DNA of 64,000 bases from Carboxylicivirga sp. M1479 (GCF_007097485.1 NZ_VKDE01000015.1:107134-171133), one strand, 5' to 3'; positions 27,532 to 37,759 are shown, numbered from the stretch's first letter. Program-made: numbers and translations. Notes: generated by a model not told the origin, from the letters alone.

Positions 27532-28446
27532 TTACTTTCCCAATCCGGCAACACCTTTCAATCCGTTTAATTGGATGTTGGTAACAAGAAGTTTATCACT
27601 GTCGAGATAATCTTCCAGATGCTTTTGTACTTGGTTAATACGGTCGTAAGCTCTGTCTGAACTGGTAACTTTACCATTCTTTTTGGCGTTCTTAATGCTT
27701 GTAAGCAGTCGTTTTGCTTTATCAATGGTGATATTACCGTATAGGTTGATGAAACGTTTTATTAAGGATACAGCAGGAGTTACACCATAGCTATCTACAA
27801 TATTTTTCAGCTTGAAATACATGGAATTCGGCACTTCAAAGGTACATGAGCTACCCATTTCCTTATAAGTCCGGGCAAGGTCGTTACCAATCTTTTTGAT
27901 TTCTTCGGCATACTTACTGGATTGGCGAATGGTCTTTTCTGTGGCTGCTTTCTGAATCACTTTATAGAGCAAGGAAACTTGACGTTCGGTTACTTTCTTA
28001 CCATGCATATTCAGATAACGCTTGATTATCTTTACCTCCAAAGGCATTAAAGGCACTTCATTGGGCTTTCGTTTTACCGTTTTTGAGGTCGCTTTCTTTG
28101 GAGAAGAAGTCCGCTTTGCTACTGGTTTCTTGTTACTAGATTTAGTAGTTGCCTTTGGCTTTTTCTTGCTGTCCCTGTATTCCTTTAAAGCTTCCTTGTA
28201 TTGGCCGGATTCCTTATCCAGAATATTTAATGGATGGTCGAACGGTAATTCAGGAAAACGCTTTACGTTGATGTACGGCTCAACAATCTTAAAATGATTA
28301 TCAAGCATTTCTTTTATATCCTTATCATCACTGTAAAAGTCAGCAAAAGCATCAAACTCCTTGTGTGCTTCACGGGCTGCTTCCGGTAATTGTGAAAAAT
28401 CAATATCCTTGGTTGCTTCCTTGTAGTTTTTTATTGTAAGCTTCAT
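27532..28446 (-). CDS. Basic helical protein of unknown function
   Basis: 304 residues. A central Lys/Ser/Thr-rich linker (about 95-125, KPKATTKSSNKKPVAKRTSS) joins two helical parts, and the C-terminus ends NGLKGVAGLGK. It is strongly basic, which suggests nucleic-acid binding. No family is recognised. It is co-oriented between the large helicase and the RadA-like ATPase, with 14 bp to the latter. Confidence 0.6.
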   Translation of the reverse strand: MKLTIKNYKEATKDIDFSQLPEAAREAHKEFDAFADFYSDDKDIKEMLDNHFKIVEPYINVKRFPELPFDHPLNILDKESGQYKEALKEYRDSKKKPKATTKSSNKKPVAKRTSSPKKATSKTVKRKPNEVPLMPLEVKIIKRYLNMHGKKVTERQVSLLYKVIQKAATEKTIRQSSKYAEEIKKIGNDLARTYKEMGSSCTFEVPNSMYFKLKNIVDSYGVTPAVSLIKRFINLYGNITIDKAKRLLTSIKNAKKNGKVTSSDRAYDRINQVQKHLEDYLDSDKLLVTNIQLNGLKGVAGLGK

Positions 28447-28477
28447 ATCATTTGTATTTTATTGTTGTCGAATAGAT

Positions 28478-31400
28478 TTACAGACCTGCTACAGCTTTTA
28501 GTTGTTTCTGCTTTATCAGGATGGCTTTTGCCCGGAGCTTCACCAGTTTTAGTTTTTTGCCATGGTCGATATTAATGTTCTTAGCTTTGGTAGTAGCCTT
28601 TTTCTGCTTCGCTAACCTTTGAGGAAACTGTTTTTTATCCTGCTCAAACATCTCCATCGCTTCTTTGGTCAGACTATCAGCGTTATCATTCGGTTTTGAC
28701 CCTTTCTCCAGATATTCTTCAAAATAATTCCGGGGTACTTTTACTGATAAGCTGAAACGCTCACCAAGCAAATTCAATAACTTGGGCATCTTCTTTTCCG
28801 ATACCGAAGCTTTCATATTACCCGATACCATTTCAAAACCATCCCGGCTATTTTCCAATAGTTTCACCACTTCCTTATCCGTGTAAATTGGAATATGGCT
28901 TTTGGTTTTAGGCATGATAACTTTAAAGGTGTCATCGTAATGGCGAACAATGCTAATCTTGTTTTCTGTACTGATGGTAGCTCCACTACGTAAGCTCATG
29001 ATGTGCTTTTGCAGCTTGGCTATTGGTGCAACTACATAGCTGTTGGAGTTCTTTTCTGCTTCATCCGGTGACCATGCTTCCGACATAAGGATTCCTTTCT
29101 GAACACCTCTTCCTTTGGTAGTATAGCTTACCAGTTTACCGGAGAAGTCAGCTGAACCTTGCAGGATATTTCCGGTAACTATGTATCGGACTTGTCTGTC
29201 CTGAGTAAAGTTTTTAATGGCTTCATCCCACTTACCAATCAGGCTTTCCTTTTGCGGTGTGCTTAACTGAAAACTACGTGCCTGAATACGCTCAATTTCT
29301 TTGGCTGTATCTCCTGATGCAGGTAGTACGATATACTTACGACTATCAGAAATGGCAAAACGAAGCTTTACAGCAGATGGCGCATAAGGATTGTTTCGTT
29401 TTGGATTAATATCAAAACCAAGAAAGATACAGTATGAATTATCGCTGCTCTCATTCTCAAAACTCAATGCCGGATAGAAATATCCATGCCCAATTTTAAA
29501 GAACTTGAAAAAAGCATTTAGGTAGTTCTTTCTGTTCTGACTTTGGGTTTTAACCTGCGTAATCTTTTCCTGTTTGGCATCTTCCAGTTCCTCGGTTCGT
29601 TCAGCCATGTACTCATTTTGAGCTGCCTTGTCAAATACCGGAATTTTCTGGAATGCTTTTTCGTTTGGAATATCAGCAATCAGCTCTTTGTATTTGGTTT
29701 CAACCTCCTTTAAATCGTCTACCAGTTTGCTTTGCACATGCTTTTCATGCGCTGTAATAATATCTTCAGAAATACTGTCCGGGTGTTTACCGTTTAGGTG
29801 CTTTTTAATCAGCTTCTCCAGTTCCGATTTGCCGTAGGGTTTCTTCAAAACATTGCATTCGCATTTTTCCAAGAAGGTATCGTTACCAAAAACAGAACGT
29901 CCACCTTTCCCGGCAATCACTACTCGCTTATCCAGAGTTTCTGCTTTCAGGTTCAGTACTTCCACTTCAAGGTCGTATTCATCGGCTTGTTTCAGGTATT
30001 CCACGTAATCGTTGTATCGCTCAATTACCTCGTTGTAGAACTTCTCCTGTTCCTTAACCGACAAGACTGCTACACGTCCGGTTACTTTAGATGCATCACC
30101 TTCCGATGGTGTTTCATCGCTTTCTTTGCCTTCAAATTTGAGAGGATTATCCAAAGCTTTGTTTAGTTCCGGATTCTCTAACATGTACTGGCGAACCACT
30201 TTATCACCGTATTTATTCAGGAAGTCATCCGATTCTAATTGTGATTTGCTGCTTTTCTGGTTGGAAGTGGTATTGGCATCCAATGATTTCAGCTTCTTTT
30301 TAAGCATCATCATAAAACGCTTTTGTGCCGGAATAGACGAAATAATGTAATCGTAAATTGGTTTCATTATTTGCCCGGTACGGTTGATACGACCACGCTT
30401 CTGAATTTCAGTATTGATATTCAGTTCTGGTTGCAGTATCACCATCACACGCTGCTTTACCTGTTCGGCAGGTACTTTATCGGTGACAATCGCATGAGCC
30501 GAAGCTCCGGTAGAACCACTCTGGTTAATTAGTAAGCAATCAATTTCATTGTCGTTGAATCTGCGAAACAGGTCTGCCGTGTTTTCCTTCTTTCTACTCA
30601 TCACCAAAGCGGTGGTATTCTTGGCATTGGTTGAGTTGTATTGAACGCAAAGCTTACGTCCGGTTACTTCACCAACGGTATAACCTGCTTCTTTAATTTT
30701 CTGGATAATTAAATCCAAAGGGCTAATGGTGATTCCGGTGGAAGCCTTTTCAATTCGTCTGATAATATCACGATAAGCAAATTGAGCCTCTTCCGATAAA
30801 TCTGCAATATTGAAAGCTTTCCCTTCCGATTGTCCGTCAATATCTTTTTCGGTATAGCGAAGAACTGAATCCAGACCTCTCTCCAGAACAGTAGAGAAGT
30901 CCGCATTAATTACATCGTCCGGTTTTGCCATTCCTTCCAGAAAGCTTCCCATTGTGGATGCAAAAGCAATGATTGGCTTCTTACCATCCTTTAATCTCTG
31001 GATGGCATGTTCAGCTACATCAGAAGCATTAATACTAAAGAGCAATTGGTTAATGACATTGAAAACTTTGGAGAAGTAAGGAATATTATCAACCCCGGCT
31101 TTCTCTGTTCCTTTCCGGGTTTCAACTTCTTTGCTTTCTGCTGCTGCTACCTTATCAAGTTGCTCAACTTGTTTGTTGATGTACTTTTCCTGAAAGCCGA
31201 TTATATCCCGGATAATGGCTGTGACCTTATCGGCAATATCAGCCTGTTCTTTGGCTTTTTCTTTTAGCTCAATGTAGTTGACTTCCACACCTTCAAAAGA
31301 ACGTTCACGCCTAATCATTTGCCCTTCGGAAACCAATTGAGCTGCTAAAATCTCTTGCAATGCCACACCACCTTTAGAAATGGCTTCTACCAAATCTTCT

Positions 31401-32395
31401 TTGCTCATATTGGCATCACTCATGGATGTCTTTTGAGCATAGATGGGCATGTTATCTGGTCGCTTAGCAAATGTTGCCGACAAGAAACAAACACCTTTGG
31501 TTTGGCGAAGTACACCTTGCATAAACTCCCCGGTATTGGAACTACCGGAAGCATTGTGCGCTTCATCCATAATGATGATGTTACCATTACTGGAAGTACT
31601 AAGAAATAATTGTTTTGCAGGTTTCTTTGGCTGATTGAATTGGGAATAGGTAGCACAAACAAAGTTGTAATCACCCGGTACTTGTTGGCTTTTGATTATT
31701 CGTTCCTGAGTTGGTTTTTCAGGAGCCGTATAAACAATCTCACCACTTTTATCCTTAATATGTGTTTTGCTCTCCTTGGTGTTTACGATAAACGGCACAA
31801 GTGCGGAGCTTCCAATATCTGATAAATCCCGGTATAAGTCTGTAAACAGGTTGGGCTTCTCGGACAGGAATACAGGTTGCATCCCTTGTTTTACACCATA
31901 GCGGATTAAAGCGGCTGCCGTTCGTCCTTTTCCTATTCCAGTCTGGTCACCAACAATGATTCCCTGACCACGTTTTTCAATGTTGTAGATGGCTAATGAT
32001 ACCGCATCCACCTGTTCAGCTGATAAAGCTTTTACCAATTCATCGTTTTGGTAATCGAGCTTTTCGGCAACATAATCAAACAAGGGCATTCCAATACTTT
32101 TTTTGACCTTGCGAATGGCAATGTGCATTTCATGCCCCATAGAATCCGGAACGGTTGTATCGAGAATAAAACCTTTTTCGGCTGCCGGGATATAAGCCAT
32201 TCCCAGACCTTTCGTACCCAACATTCCTTGCAGGTACTCATGTTCGTTTTGAGCCAGTTTTTGAGTGCGGACAAAACACTTGTTATCCTTGGTTGAAAAG
32301 CCCAATTCGATTAACCGGGAGACAATATGTTCCTGTGGTTTTCGACAAAATTTTATTGTTATGCTTTTTTTCTGGAATTTAATTTCGGACTTCAT
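28478..32395 (-). CDS. Strawberry-notch-like SF2 helicase/ATPase
   Basis: 1305 residues. The helicase core has Walker A GDQTGIGKGRTAAALIRYG near residue 148, DEAH in IIIMDEAHNASGSS, motif III FLSATFAKRP, and a C-terminal helicase lobe with LLINQSGSTGASAH and QKRGRINRTGQ. This is the Sbno (strawberry notch) arrangement known from phages and plasmids. The remaining 500 residues are unrecognised. It overlaps the downstream end of the N6-methyltransferase-like gene by 17 bp, and both end in nearly the same tag (LVKLRAKAIL-KQKQ). Likely DNA remodelling for the element. Confidence 0.85.
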   Translation of the reverse strand: MKSEIKFQKKSITIKFCRKPQEHIVSRLIELGFSTKDNKCFVRTQKLAQNEHEYLQGMLGTKGLGMAYIPAAEKGFILDTTVPDSMGHEMHIAIRKVKKSIGMPLFDYVAEKLDYQNDELVKALSAEQVDAVSLAIYNIEKRGQGIIVGDQTGIGKGRTAAALIRYGVKQGMQPVFLSEKPNLFTDLYRDLSDIGSSALVPFIVNTKESKTHIKDKSGEIVYTAPEKPTQERIIKSQQVPGDYNFVCATYSQFNQPKKPAKQLFLSTSSNGNIIIMDEAHNASGSSNTGEFMQGVLRQTKGVCFLSATFAKRPDNMPIYAQKTSMSDANMSKEDLVEAISKGGVALQEILAAQLVSEGQMIRRERSFEGVEVNYIELKEKAKEQADIADKVTAIIRDIIGFQEKYINKQVEQLDKVAAAESKEVETRKGTEKAGVDNIPYFSKVFNVINQLLFSINASDVAEHAIQRLKDGKKPIIAFASTMGSFLEGMAKPDDVINADFSTVLERGLDSVLRYTEKDIDGQSEGKAFNIADLSEEAQFAYRDIIRRIEKASTGITISPLDLIIQKIKEAGYTVGEVTGRKLCVQYNSTNAKNTTALVMSRKKENTADLFRRFNDNEIDCLLINQSGSTGASAHAIVTDKVPAEQVKQRVMVILQPELNINTEIQKRGRINRTGQIMKPIYDYIISSIPAQKRFMMMLKKKLKSLDANTTSNQKSSKSQLESDDFLNKYGDKVVRQYMLENPELNKALDNPLKFEGKESDETPSEGDASKVTGRVAVLSVKEQEKFYNEVIERYNDYVEYLKQADEYDLEVEVLNLKAETLDKRVVIAGKGGRSVFGNDTFLEKCECNVLKKPYGKSELEKLIKKHLNGKHPDSISEDIITAHEKHVQSKLVDDLKEVETKYKELIADIPNEKAFQKIPVFDKAAQNEYMAERTEELEDAKQEKITQVKTQSQNRKNYLNAFFKFFKIGHGYFYPALSFENESSDNSYCIFLGFDINPKRNNPYAPSAVKLRFAISDSRKYIVLPASGDTAKEIERIQARSFQLSTPQKESLIGKWDEAIKNFTQDRQVRYIVTGNILQGSADFSGKLVSYTTKGRGVQKGILMSEAWSPDEAEKNSNSYVVAPIAKLQKHIMSLRSGATISTENKISIVRHYDDTFKVIMPKTKSHIPIYTDKEVVKLLENSRDGFEMVSGNMKASVSEKKMPKLLNLLGERFSLSVKVPRNYFEEYLEKGSKPNDNADSLTKEAMEMFEQDKKQFPQRLAKQKKATTKAKNINIDHGKKLKLVKLRAKAILIKQKQLKAVAGL

Positions 32396-33410
32396 GCTGC
32401 TTTTGTTTTAGAAGGATGGCTTTAGCTCTCAACTTAACTAAGCTCAATTGTTTATTATTCGTATTGTTTTGGGGGTTCTCCAACCAAACTCTGTCCCAGA
32501 GTTCTTCATGGCTATTTACCATTGTGCTGTGGAGTTTATTCTTTAGTGGAGCTGCACCTTCCGGTTTGAATTTTGCTCCATCAATCAGTATTAACCGGGT
32601 GTTGAATGATGTACCCTGACGAGAATAAAGCTTCTTTCCATTGATGGGGATTATATCTTCCACATTGTAAAAGTGATACAGGTAGTTCAGGAAAATTCTG
32701 TTTTGTCCGGCTGATACCCGGTCATGTTTATCCCATGAGGTATGACCACCAATGATAATGGCTGCCTTTCCATCATCCTTCATGCAACGCAAGGCATTTA
32801 AAGCCATTGCATGTTCCAATCGCTTGATTTTAAACTTTCCAAATAATTCAGGTTGAGAAAGTGAACCGAAAGGAGGATTGGTTATTACACCATCGAATTT
32901 TCTATCATAAGCAAAAGGTGGTTTTACCGCATTCCAACTGCTAACTTTGGCAAAGGGTTGCTCTTTAAGGTTGTCTAGCCTGACATCATCCAGTTCATTA
33001 ACGTAAGTTTGATGATACGGCAAAGCGATGGTCAATAATCCGTTACCTGCCGATGGCTCTAAATACAAGGAATCTGGATTGGCATTTCTTACATAACTCG
33101 ATGCTAAAAACGATATGGGTGCAGGTGTAGAATACTGCTGCATCAATACGCTCATACTTGTACGCATGGACAAATTAACCTGAGACTGGTAAAGGGCTAC
33201 AATATCAAGGTATTTCTCATAAGTGGTCAGCAAATGGTCGTGCGCTATCTCTCGTGCATTCAGGACTATTGCCAGTTCGGTGTATTCCTTAACCAAGTTT
33301 TTATTGGTTATGCCGAAGCCTTTAGCAATACTTTCTATAGTGGTTTTAGAGTGCTTACGACCATTTAGCAAATCCTCACGAATCCTTGATATGTAGCCTT
33401 TCTTATCCAT
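32379..33410 (-). CDS. N6-adenine DNA methyltransferase-like protein
   Basis: 343 residues with SAM motif I LEPSAGNGLLTIAL near residue 117 and catalytic motif IV GVITNPPFGSL near 175. It usually pairs with strawberry-notch helicases in phages and plasmids, as here, where the genes overlap by 17 bp. It may mark element DNA against restriction. The C-terminus LVKLRAKAILLKQKQ is almost the same as the end of the helicase. Confidence 0.82.
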   Translation of the reverse strand: MDKKGYISRIREDLLNGRKHSKTTIESIAKGFGITNKNLVKEYTELAIVLNAREIAHDHLLTTYEKYLDIVALYQSQVNLSMRTSMSVLMQQYSTPAPISFLASSYVRNANPDSLYLEPSAGNGLLTIALPYHQTYVNELDDVRLDNLKEQPFAKVSSWNAVKPPFAYDRKFDGVITNPPFGSLSQPELFGKFKIKRLEHAMALNALRCMKDDGKAAIIIGGHTSWDKHDRVSAGQNRIFLNYLYHFYNVEDIIPINGKKLYSRQGTSFNTRLILIDGAKFKPEGAAPLKNKLHSTMVNSHEELWDRVWLENPQNNTNNKQLSLVKLRAKAILLKQKQHEVRN

Positions 33411-33417
33411 TAATTTT

Positions 33418-33918
33418 TTACATGATTGAATGAGCTAAATAGAAAAGACCAATAAATATCTCTGACGATAAAGTGAGTTCTAAGCACCAAATACGCTTAT
33501 CCGCAAAGGCACTTGCAAAAAGGGCAGATATGCCTATCAAGATAGTATAGTTGATATACCCGAAACTGAAATGGTAACTTAATCCAAGAAGCGTAAAGCC
33601 GCCAATGGCAAAGAAGTAGTGTGCTAATCGGATTATCATGCTTCGCTTAAAATCTGAAAATACACCAACCATAAATATTCCAGAACCTCCGGCAATTACC
33701 ATCCAATCAGGGTTCTCCTTAATGAAGATTCCGGTAATGATTATGGCTAGCCCACATATCCACATTACTATTTCAAATACAAGCTTGTAGGGCTTTTGCA
33801 AAAAGTAATTACTGTCAGAAATTGACTTTCGTATGCCGTGAACAGCGATTATTGAAGTGAGATATACCACTAATGAAATAAAAGCCGTGAATAAACTTCC
33901 TAATACTAATGCTTTCAT
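33418..33918 (-). CDS. Multi-span membrane protein
   Basis: 166 residues with about five hydrophobic segments (for example LGSLFTAFISLVVYLTSIIA and ILIGISALFASAFA) and short loops. No family is recognised. It lies 2 bp downstream of the spike gene and 7 bp before the methyltransferase gene, so it is translated with the virion-type block. A virus membrane component or superinfection-exclusion protein are both possible. Confidence 0.6.
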   Translation of the reverse strand: MKALVLGSLFTAFISLVVYLTSIIAVHGIRKSISDSNYFLQKPYKLVFEIVMWICGLAIIITGIFIKENPDWMVIAGGSGIFMVGVFSDFKRSMIIRLAHYFFAIGGFTLLGLSYHFSFGYINYTILIGISALFASAFADKRIWCLELTLSSEIFIGLFYLAHSIM

Positions 33919-33920
33919 AA

Positions 33921-36422
33921 TTATTGGAGTGTAATGGTTTTATCAGTTTCATCTGTAAATCTCAACTTCAGGTTATTCCCGGCCACATCAACCGAAAGGC
34001 TTTCCACATCTGCATCCACAAAGTTTTTCATGAAGTTGATTTGGAAGTTCAGTATCTCAGCCAGTTTTGCTTCCCAATCCTCGCCAGAGAAAATCCCAGA
34101 ATCAGCATATACCTGTAAGAACTGTTTAAGGAAGTCCGGTATGTTTTGAAGGTTTGTATCCCAGTCAGCACCAACGGTGGCATTTTCTTCAATACCTGCC
34201 AGTTTATCTTCATCAACCTGCGGATAGCTGCGTTTTTGAGTATTCGCTTCAATAGCTGCTGTCTGTTCCTGTGAAATGGTAACTGGTTTATTCTGCACAT
34301 TCGTTTCCCAGTCTGCGCCAACCGTTGCGTTTTCCTCAATCCCTGCCAACTTATCAGAATCGGCTTGTGGATAGCTTACCTTTTGAGTATTAGCTTCAAT
34401 GGCTGCCGATTGTTCTGGGGTAATGGTTACAGGTTTGTTCTGTAAATTAGTCTCCCAGTCTGCACCAACTGTGGCGTTTTCCTCGATACCTGCTAACTTA
34501 TCAGCATCCACTTGTGGGTAGGTATTCTTTTGGCTATTGGTTTCAATAGCTGCTGCCTGTTCCGGTGAAATAGTAACAGGTTTATTTTGTACGTTCGTTT
34601 CCCAGTCTGCGCCAACAGTAGCATTCTCTTCAATCCCTGCTAACTTATCGGCATCAGCTTGTGGGTAGCTTACTTTTTGAGTATTAGCTTCAATTGCTGC
34701 TGCTTGATCCGGTGAAATCGTTACAGGCTTATTTTGAATATTGGTTTCCCAATCTGCTCCAACCGTTGCGTTTTCTTCAATCCCTGTAAGCTTATCTTCA
34801 TCTACCTGTGGATAGCTACGCTTTTGTGTATTAGCTTCAATTGCTTCGGCTTGTTCAGGAGAAATGGTTACAGGTTTGTTCTGTACATTCGTTTCCCAGT
34901 CTGCGCCAACCGTGGCATTTTCTTCTATACTTGCTAACTTATCGGCATCCACTTGTGGGTAGCTTACTTTTTGGGTATTGGCTTCGATAGCTGCTGCCTG
35001 TTCCGGTGAAATCGTTACAGGCTTGTTCTGTAAATTTGTTTCCCAATCAGCTCCAACGGTGGCATTTTCTTCAATTCCGGAAAGCTTATCTTCATCTACC
35101 TGTGGGTAACTGCGTTTATTGTTGTTGGCTTCAATATCGGCTGCTTGTTGCGGAGAAATAGTTACAGGTTTATTCTGCACATTGCTTTCCCAATCAGCAC
35201 CAACAGTAGCATTTTCCTCAATACCTGTCAGTTTATCTTCATCGGTTTGCGGATAGCTTCTTTTTAGACTGTTTGCTTCAATAGCTGCCGATTGTTCCTG
35301 TGTAATGGTAACAGGCTTGTTTTGTACATTCGATTCCCAGTCCGCTCCAACTGTGGCGTTTTCCTCAATACCTGCTAACTTCTCTGCATCTTCCTGTGGA
35401 TAAGAGTTTTTGCGGTTATTGGCTTCAATAGCTGTTACTTGTTCCTGAGTAATAGTCGTTGGTTTGTTCTCCAACTGCTCAAAATCGCTAGTCAGGTTCA
35501 TGTCGTTTTCCAACTGTGAAAACTTGGTTGGAACGGCTATGTCAATGTTTCCATCAGGTCGGGTAACAAAACCACCATGAATCTCTACACCTCCATTAGG
35601 CATATAAACCGGACTTTTCTCTGAGATAAGTAAGTCTTCAACATTCCCAGCAATAATCATCCCACCACTTAATGAACTTACAATTGTTTTGGGTCTGAAA
35701 TCCGGTGCAGATTTACTTCTTGCAATATTAATAAACGAACCAACCGATGCTTTATCCAGAATGGAATCCTCCACATCCCGGTTCATCTTGAAATAAGTAT
35801 CGGAAAATACAATCTTATTATAGCCCCGGTCAAATACGCATGACTGGTTGACCTTGGCATCAAAACAACAATCATCAATGTTGGTAGTACTGTTCAGGTA
35901 AGCAATTGCACCGTTTGAAGCATCTGAATATTCAAAACGAATATCAGAGAAGTTTACCGCACTATTGTATATTTCGATAGCTCTATCACTTTGAAAAATG
36001 ACGGGTTTTACATACGTTCCAACTACACCATCCACTTTATTGCTAAGTGACTTAATGTTTATTTGGTAGGAGAAATCACGAAGTACCAGGAACGTTCCTA
36101 AGTCGTTGATGAAAGTACCATCTTCAAACATGATGTCGATACTTGCTTTCTCGTTTGTGTGGTATTTTAAAGCCTTTGGTAGCGTATCGAATAAGCGTTG
36201 AAGCTTTGAGAAAGGAGTACCTGAAGGAATGACAATTGCTTTTTCATCCAGGTCGTATTCAAACCCGGTAATCTCCTGGTCTTTGCTCATGTCAAATACA
36301 CCCTGAAACACTTTATATTGTCCGTGTTCCATTCCTAGATAAGCATAATGACCATCCGAAGCCCATTCTCCCTTTTTCAATAACGGTGGGGTTGTTCCCC
36401 TAAACATCTTGATTGTTCCCAT
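33921..36422 (-). CDS. Repetitive spike / receptor-binding protein
   Basis: 833 residues. Residues about 1-70 are an N-terminal attachment region (MGTIKMFRGTTPPLLKKGEW); 80-290 is a right-handed beta-helix-like region with many short hydrophobic strands; 300-760 holds eight full 49-residue repeats plus partial copies, each with GIEENATVGADWET and NKPVTISPEQAAAIEANTQK; 760-833 is a C-terminal domain. The ENATVGADW repeat is common in phage tail fibres and spikes. No chaperone gene is seen. It probably recognises the host surface. Confidence 0.78.
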   Translation of the reverse strand: MGTIKMFRGTTPPLLKKGEWASDGHYAYLGMEHGQYKVFQGVFDMSKDQEITGFEYDLDEKAIVIPSGTPFSKLQRLFDTLPKALKYHTNEKASIDIMFEDGTFINDLGTFLVLRDFSYQINIKSLSNKVDGVVGTYVKPVIFQSDRAIEIYNSAVNFSDIRFEYSDASNGAIAYLNSTTNIDDCCFDAKVNQSCVFDRGYNKIVFSDTYFKMNRDVEDSILDKASVGSFINIARSKSAPDFRPKTIVSSLSGGMIIAGNVEDLLISEKSPVYMPNGGVEIHGGFVTRPDGNIDIAVPTKFSQLENDMNLTSDFEQLENKPTTITQEQVTAIEANNRKNSYPQEDAEKLAGIEENATVGADWESNVQNKPVTITQEQSAAIEANSLKRSYPQTDEDKLTGIEENATVGADWESNVQNKPVTISPQQAADIEANNNKRSYPQVDEDKLSGIEENATVGADWETNLQNKPVTISPEQAAAIEANTQKVSYPQVDADKLASIEENATVGADWETNVQNKPVTISPEQAEAIEANTQKRSYPQVDEDKLTGIEENATVGADWETNIQNKPVTISPDQAAAIEANTQKVSYPQADADKLAGIEENATVGADWETNVQNKPVTISPEQAAAIETNSQKNTYPQVDADKLAGIEENATVGADWETNLQNKPVTITPEQSAAIEANTQKVSYPQADSDKLAGIEENATVGADWETNVQNKPVTISQEQTAAIEANTQKRSYPQVDEDKLAGIEENATVGADWDTNLQNIPDFLKQFLQVYADSGIFSGEDWEAKLAEILNFQINFMKNFVDADVESLSVDVAGNNLKLRFTDETDKTITLQ
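34130..35430. repeat. 147-bp in-frame tandem repeats in the spike gene
   Basis: Eight full copies of a 147-bp unit and two partial ones, each encoding a 49-residue repeat. Copies differ mainly at synonymous or conservative sites, so they are old enough to have diverged but still able to recombine. Copy number is likely variable among strains. Confidence 0.85.
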
Positions 36423-36474
36423 ATTTAAAGTCGTTTCTTGTTTTGTAAATCTTTATTAGCTCCCTCCTTGAGGG

Positions 36475-37098
36475 TTATATCATTGAATAAGCCCTGTCAA
36501 ACAGTTCGTTGCTGACGTAATTACCTCCGTTTTCAACCCTAGCGATGGATAACACCAGAAGGCGAAGTGTATTCTTAGTTGGCAAAAGCTTAGCTGTTTT
36601 GCTCACCTTTAAATCCTTACAAACCGTATTGATGTAAGCTGCTGTATTGTTCTCGAATTTGGGTGCATACTCCTCGATAAGAGCCGGAACCGTGTTCTTG
36701 CCCTTTTCAATATCATGCTTGAGGTCTTTTATCATGGCACGAACACCATAAACCGGAGCAATAAACATTTCAAAACGCCTGTCCTTATTCTGCTCTTTCG
36801 GTAGTTTTCCGTTCCACTTGATTTTGGTGTAAATCAGGTTGCCCGGATTGTTATTTCTGATTCCCCTTGGTGCATTGGACAGATAGGTGTTTCCCCCATT
36901 CCAGTTTTGAAAGTTCGGAGGCAAAGTATTGTTGTTTGTAGTCAAAATATTTGCCGGACGTGTATCAGAACCACTTGGGGGCAATAGATCACGCTTACGC
37001 CTGTTTCTTCTGCGAACTAGTAAAACGGTTGTAACTATTGCCCCGGTGGTTAACACCCCTCCCGAAATAAATAATATCTTCTTTTGCTTCTTATCCAT
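36475..37098 (-). CDS. Structural protein P5-like virion lytic protein
   Basis: An N-terminal membrane span (about 7-26) is followed by RRRNRRKR, then a linker and a domain starting RGIRNNNPGNLIYTKIKWNG with PVYGVRAMIKDL and a helical end. This RGIRNNNPGN domain is annotated in phages as structural protein P5, a peptidoglycan-degrading or cell-wall-penetrating virion protein. The frame also allows a start at 37131 (MGHSSLNTNTT), which would overlap the upstream gene by 19 bp; the Met at 37098 directly before the anchor is preferred, leaving 207 residues. Confidence 0.75.
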   Translation of the reverse strand: MDKKQKKILFISGGVLTTGAIVTTVLLVRRRNRRKRDLLPPSGSDTRPANILTTNNNTLPPNFQNWNGGNTYLSNAPRGIRNNNPGNLIYTKIKWNGKLPKEQNKDRRFEMFIAPVYGVRAMIKDLKHDIEKGKNTVPALIEEYAPKFENNTAAYINTVCKDLKVSKTAKLLPTKNTLRLLVLSIARVENGGNYVSNELFDRAYSMI

Positions 37099-37112
37099 AG
37101 TTGTATTGGTGT

Positions 37113-37583
37113 TTAGAGAGGAATGCCCCAACTATCGAATTTGGGCTTGATTTTAGCAATCTCTTTATCGTCTAATTCAAAGCGTAACCAACCAATCAGG
37201 TTGTAGTTCTGACCAAGGAAGGCTGCACGAGTACCCCAGAGGTACATCTTCATACCAAAGGCTTTTATCACCAGTAGCATATCATCCTTGGTCTGGATTT
37301 TATCAATGGTGCTGTAAATAGTCTTTTCATCCGTACCAAAATCAAGCATTGCACCATAGAGTGTATTGGCAAATAAAGCAGCATCGGATGGTGAGATGGT
37401 CAGGTTCTCCTTTTGGAGTACCATATCCTTTAAAGATGGGGCAACCGTTGATGATGTTCCATCAGGGTTACGCTTAAACATCTTGCGGATGGCGTAAATA
37501 CCCACACCAATTGCCAATACCGGAATGCCGATTCGTATTCCCGAACTGATTAATGCTGCTTTATTTGTTGCACTTAAATTCAT
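37113..37583 (-). CDS. Membrane-anchored protein with annexin-like helical segment
   Basis: 156 residues: an N-terminal span (about 9-31, LISSGIRIGIPVLAIGVGIYA), then RKMFKRN, and a soluble part in which LDFGTDEKTIYSTIDKIQ resembles an annexin-type GTDE repeat. The topology (N-terminal anchor plus basic residues) matches the P5-like and transglutaminase-like neighbours. Its start codon overlaps the stop of the upstream small gene by 1 bp. Function is unknown; likely a virion membrane or penetration protein. Confidence 0.6.
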   Translation of the reverse strand: MNLSATNKAALISSGIRIGIPVLAIGVGIYAIRKMFKRNPDGTSSTVAPSLKDMVLQKENLTISPSDAALFANTLYGAMLDFGTDEKTIYSTIDKIQTKDDMLLVIKAFGMKMYLWGTRAAFLGQNYNLIGWLRFELDDKEIAKIKPKFDSWGIPL

Positions 37584-37759
37584 TAGATAAACCTTAGTGC
37601 CTTTTTAACTATGCTTGGGTTCTTTGCTACTTTGGTCAGAAGCTTGATAATATCTTCCTGCTCAACCTTGTTGACTGCATTTTGAATCAGGTTGCCCACT
37701 TCCTTTACTTTCTCCGGCTTTTCAGCCTCGATGGTGATTCCTATTTTAAATTGTCTCAT
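37583..37759 (-). CDS. Small protein of 58 residues
   Basis: A short ORF, starting MRQFKIGITIEAEKPEKVKE and ending VKKALRFI. It has an amphipathic beta-strand then helices, a sensible charge pattern, and its TAA stop overlaps the next ATG by one base (TAATG), which supports translational coupling. No family is recognised. Confidence 0.6.
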   Translation of the reverse strand: MRQFKIGITIEAEKPEKVKEVGNLIQNAVNKVEQEDIIKLLTKVAKNPSIVKKALRFI

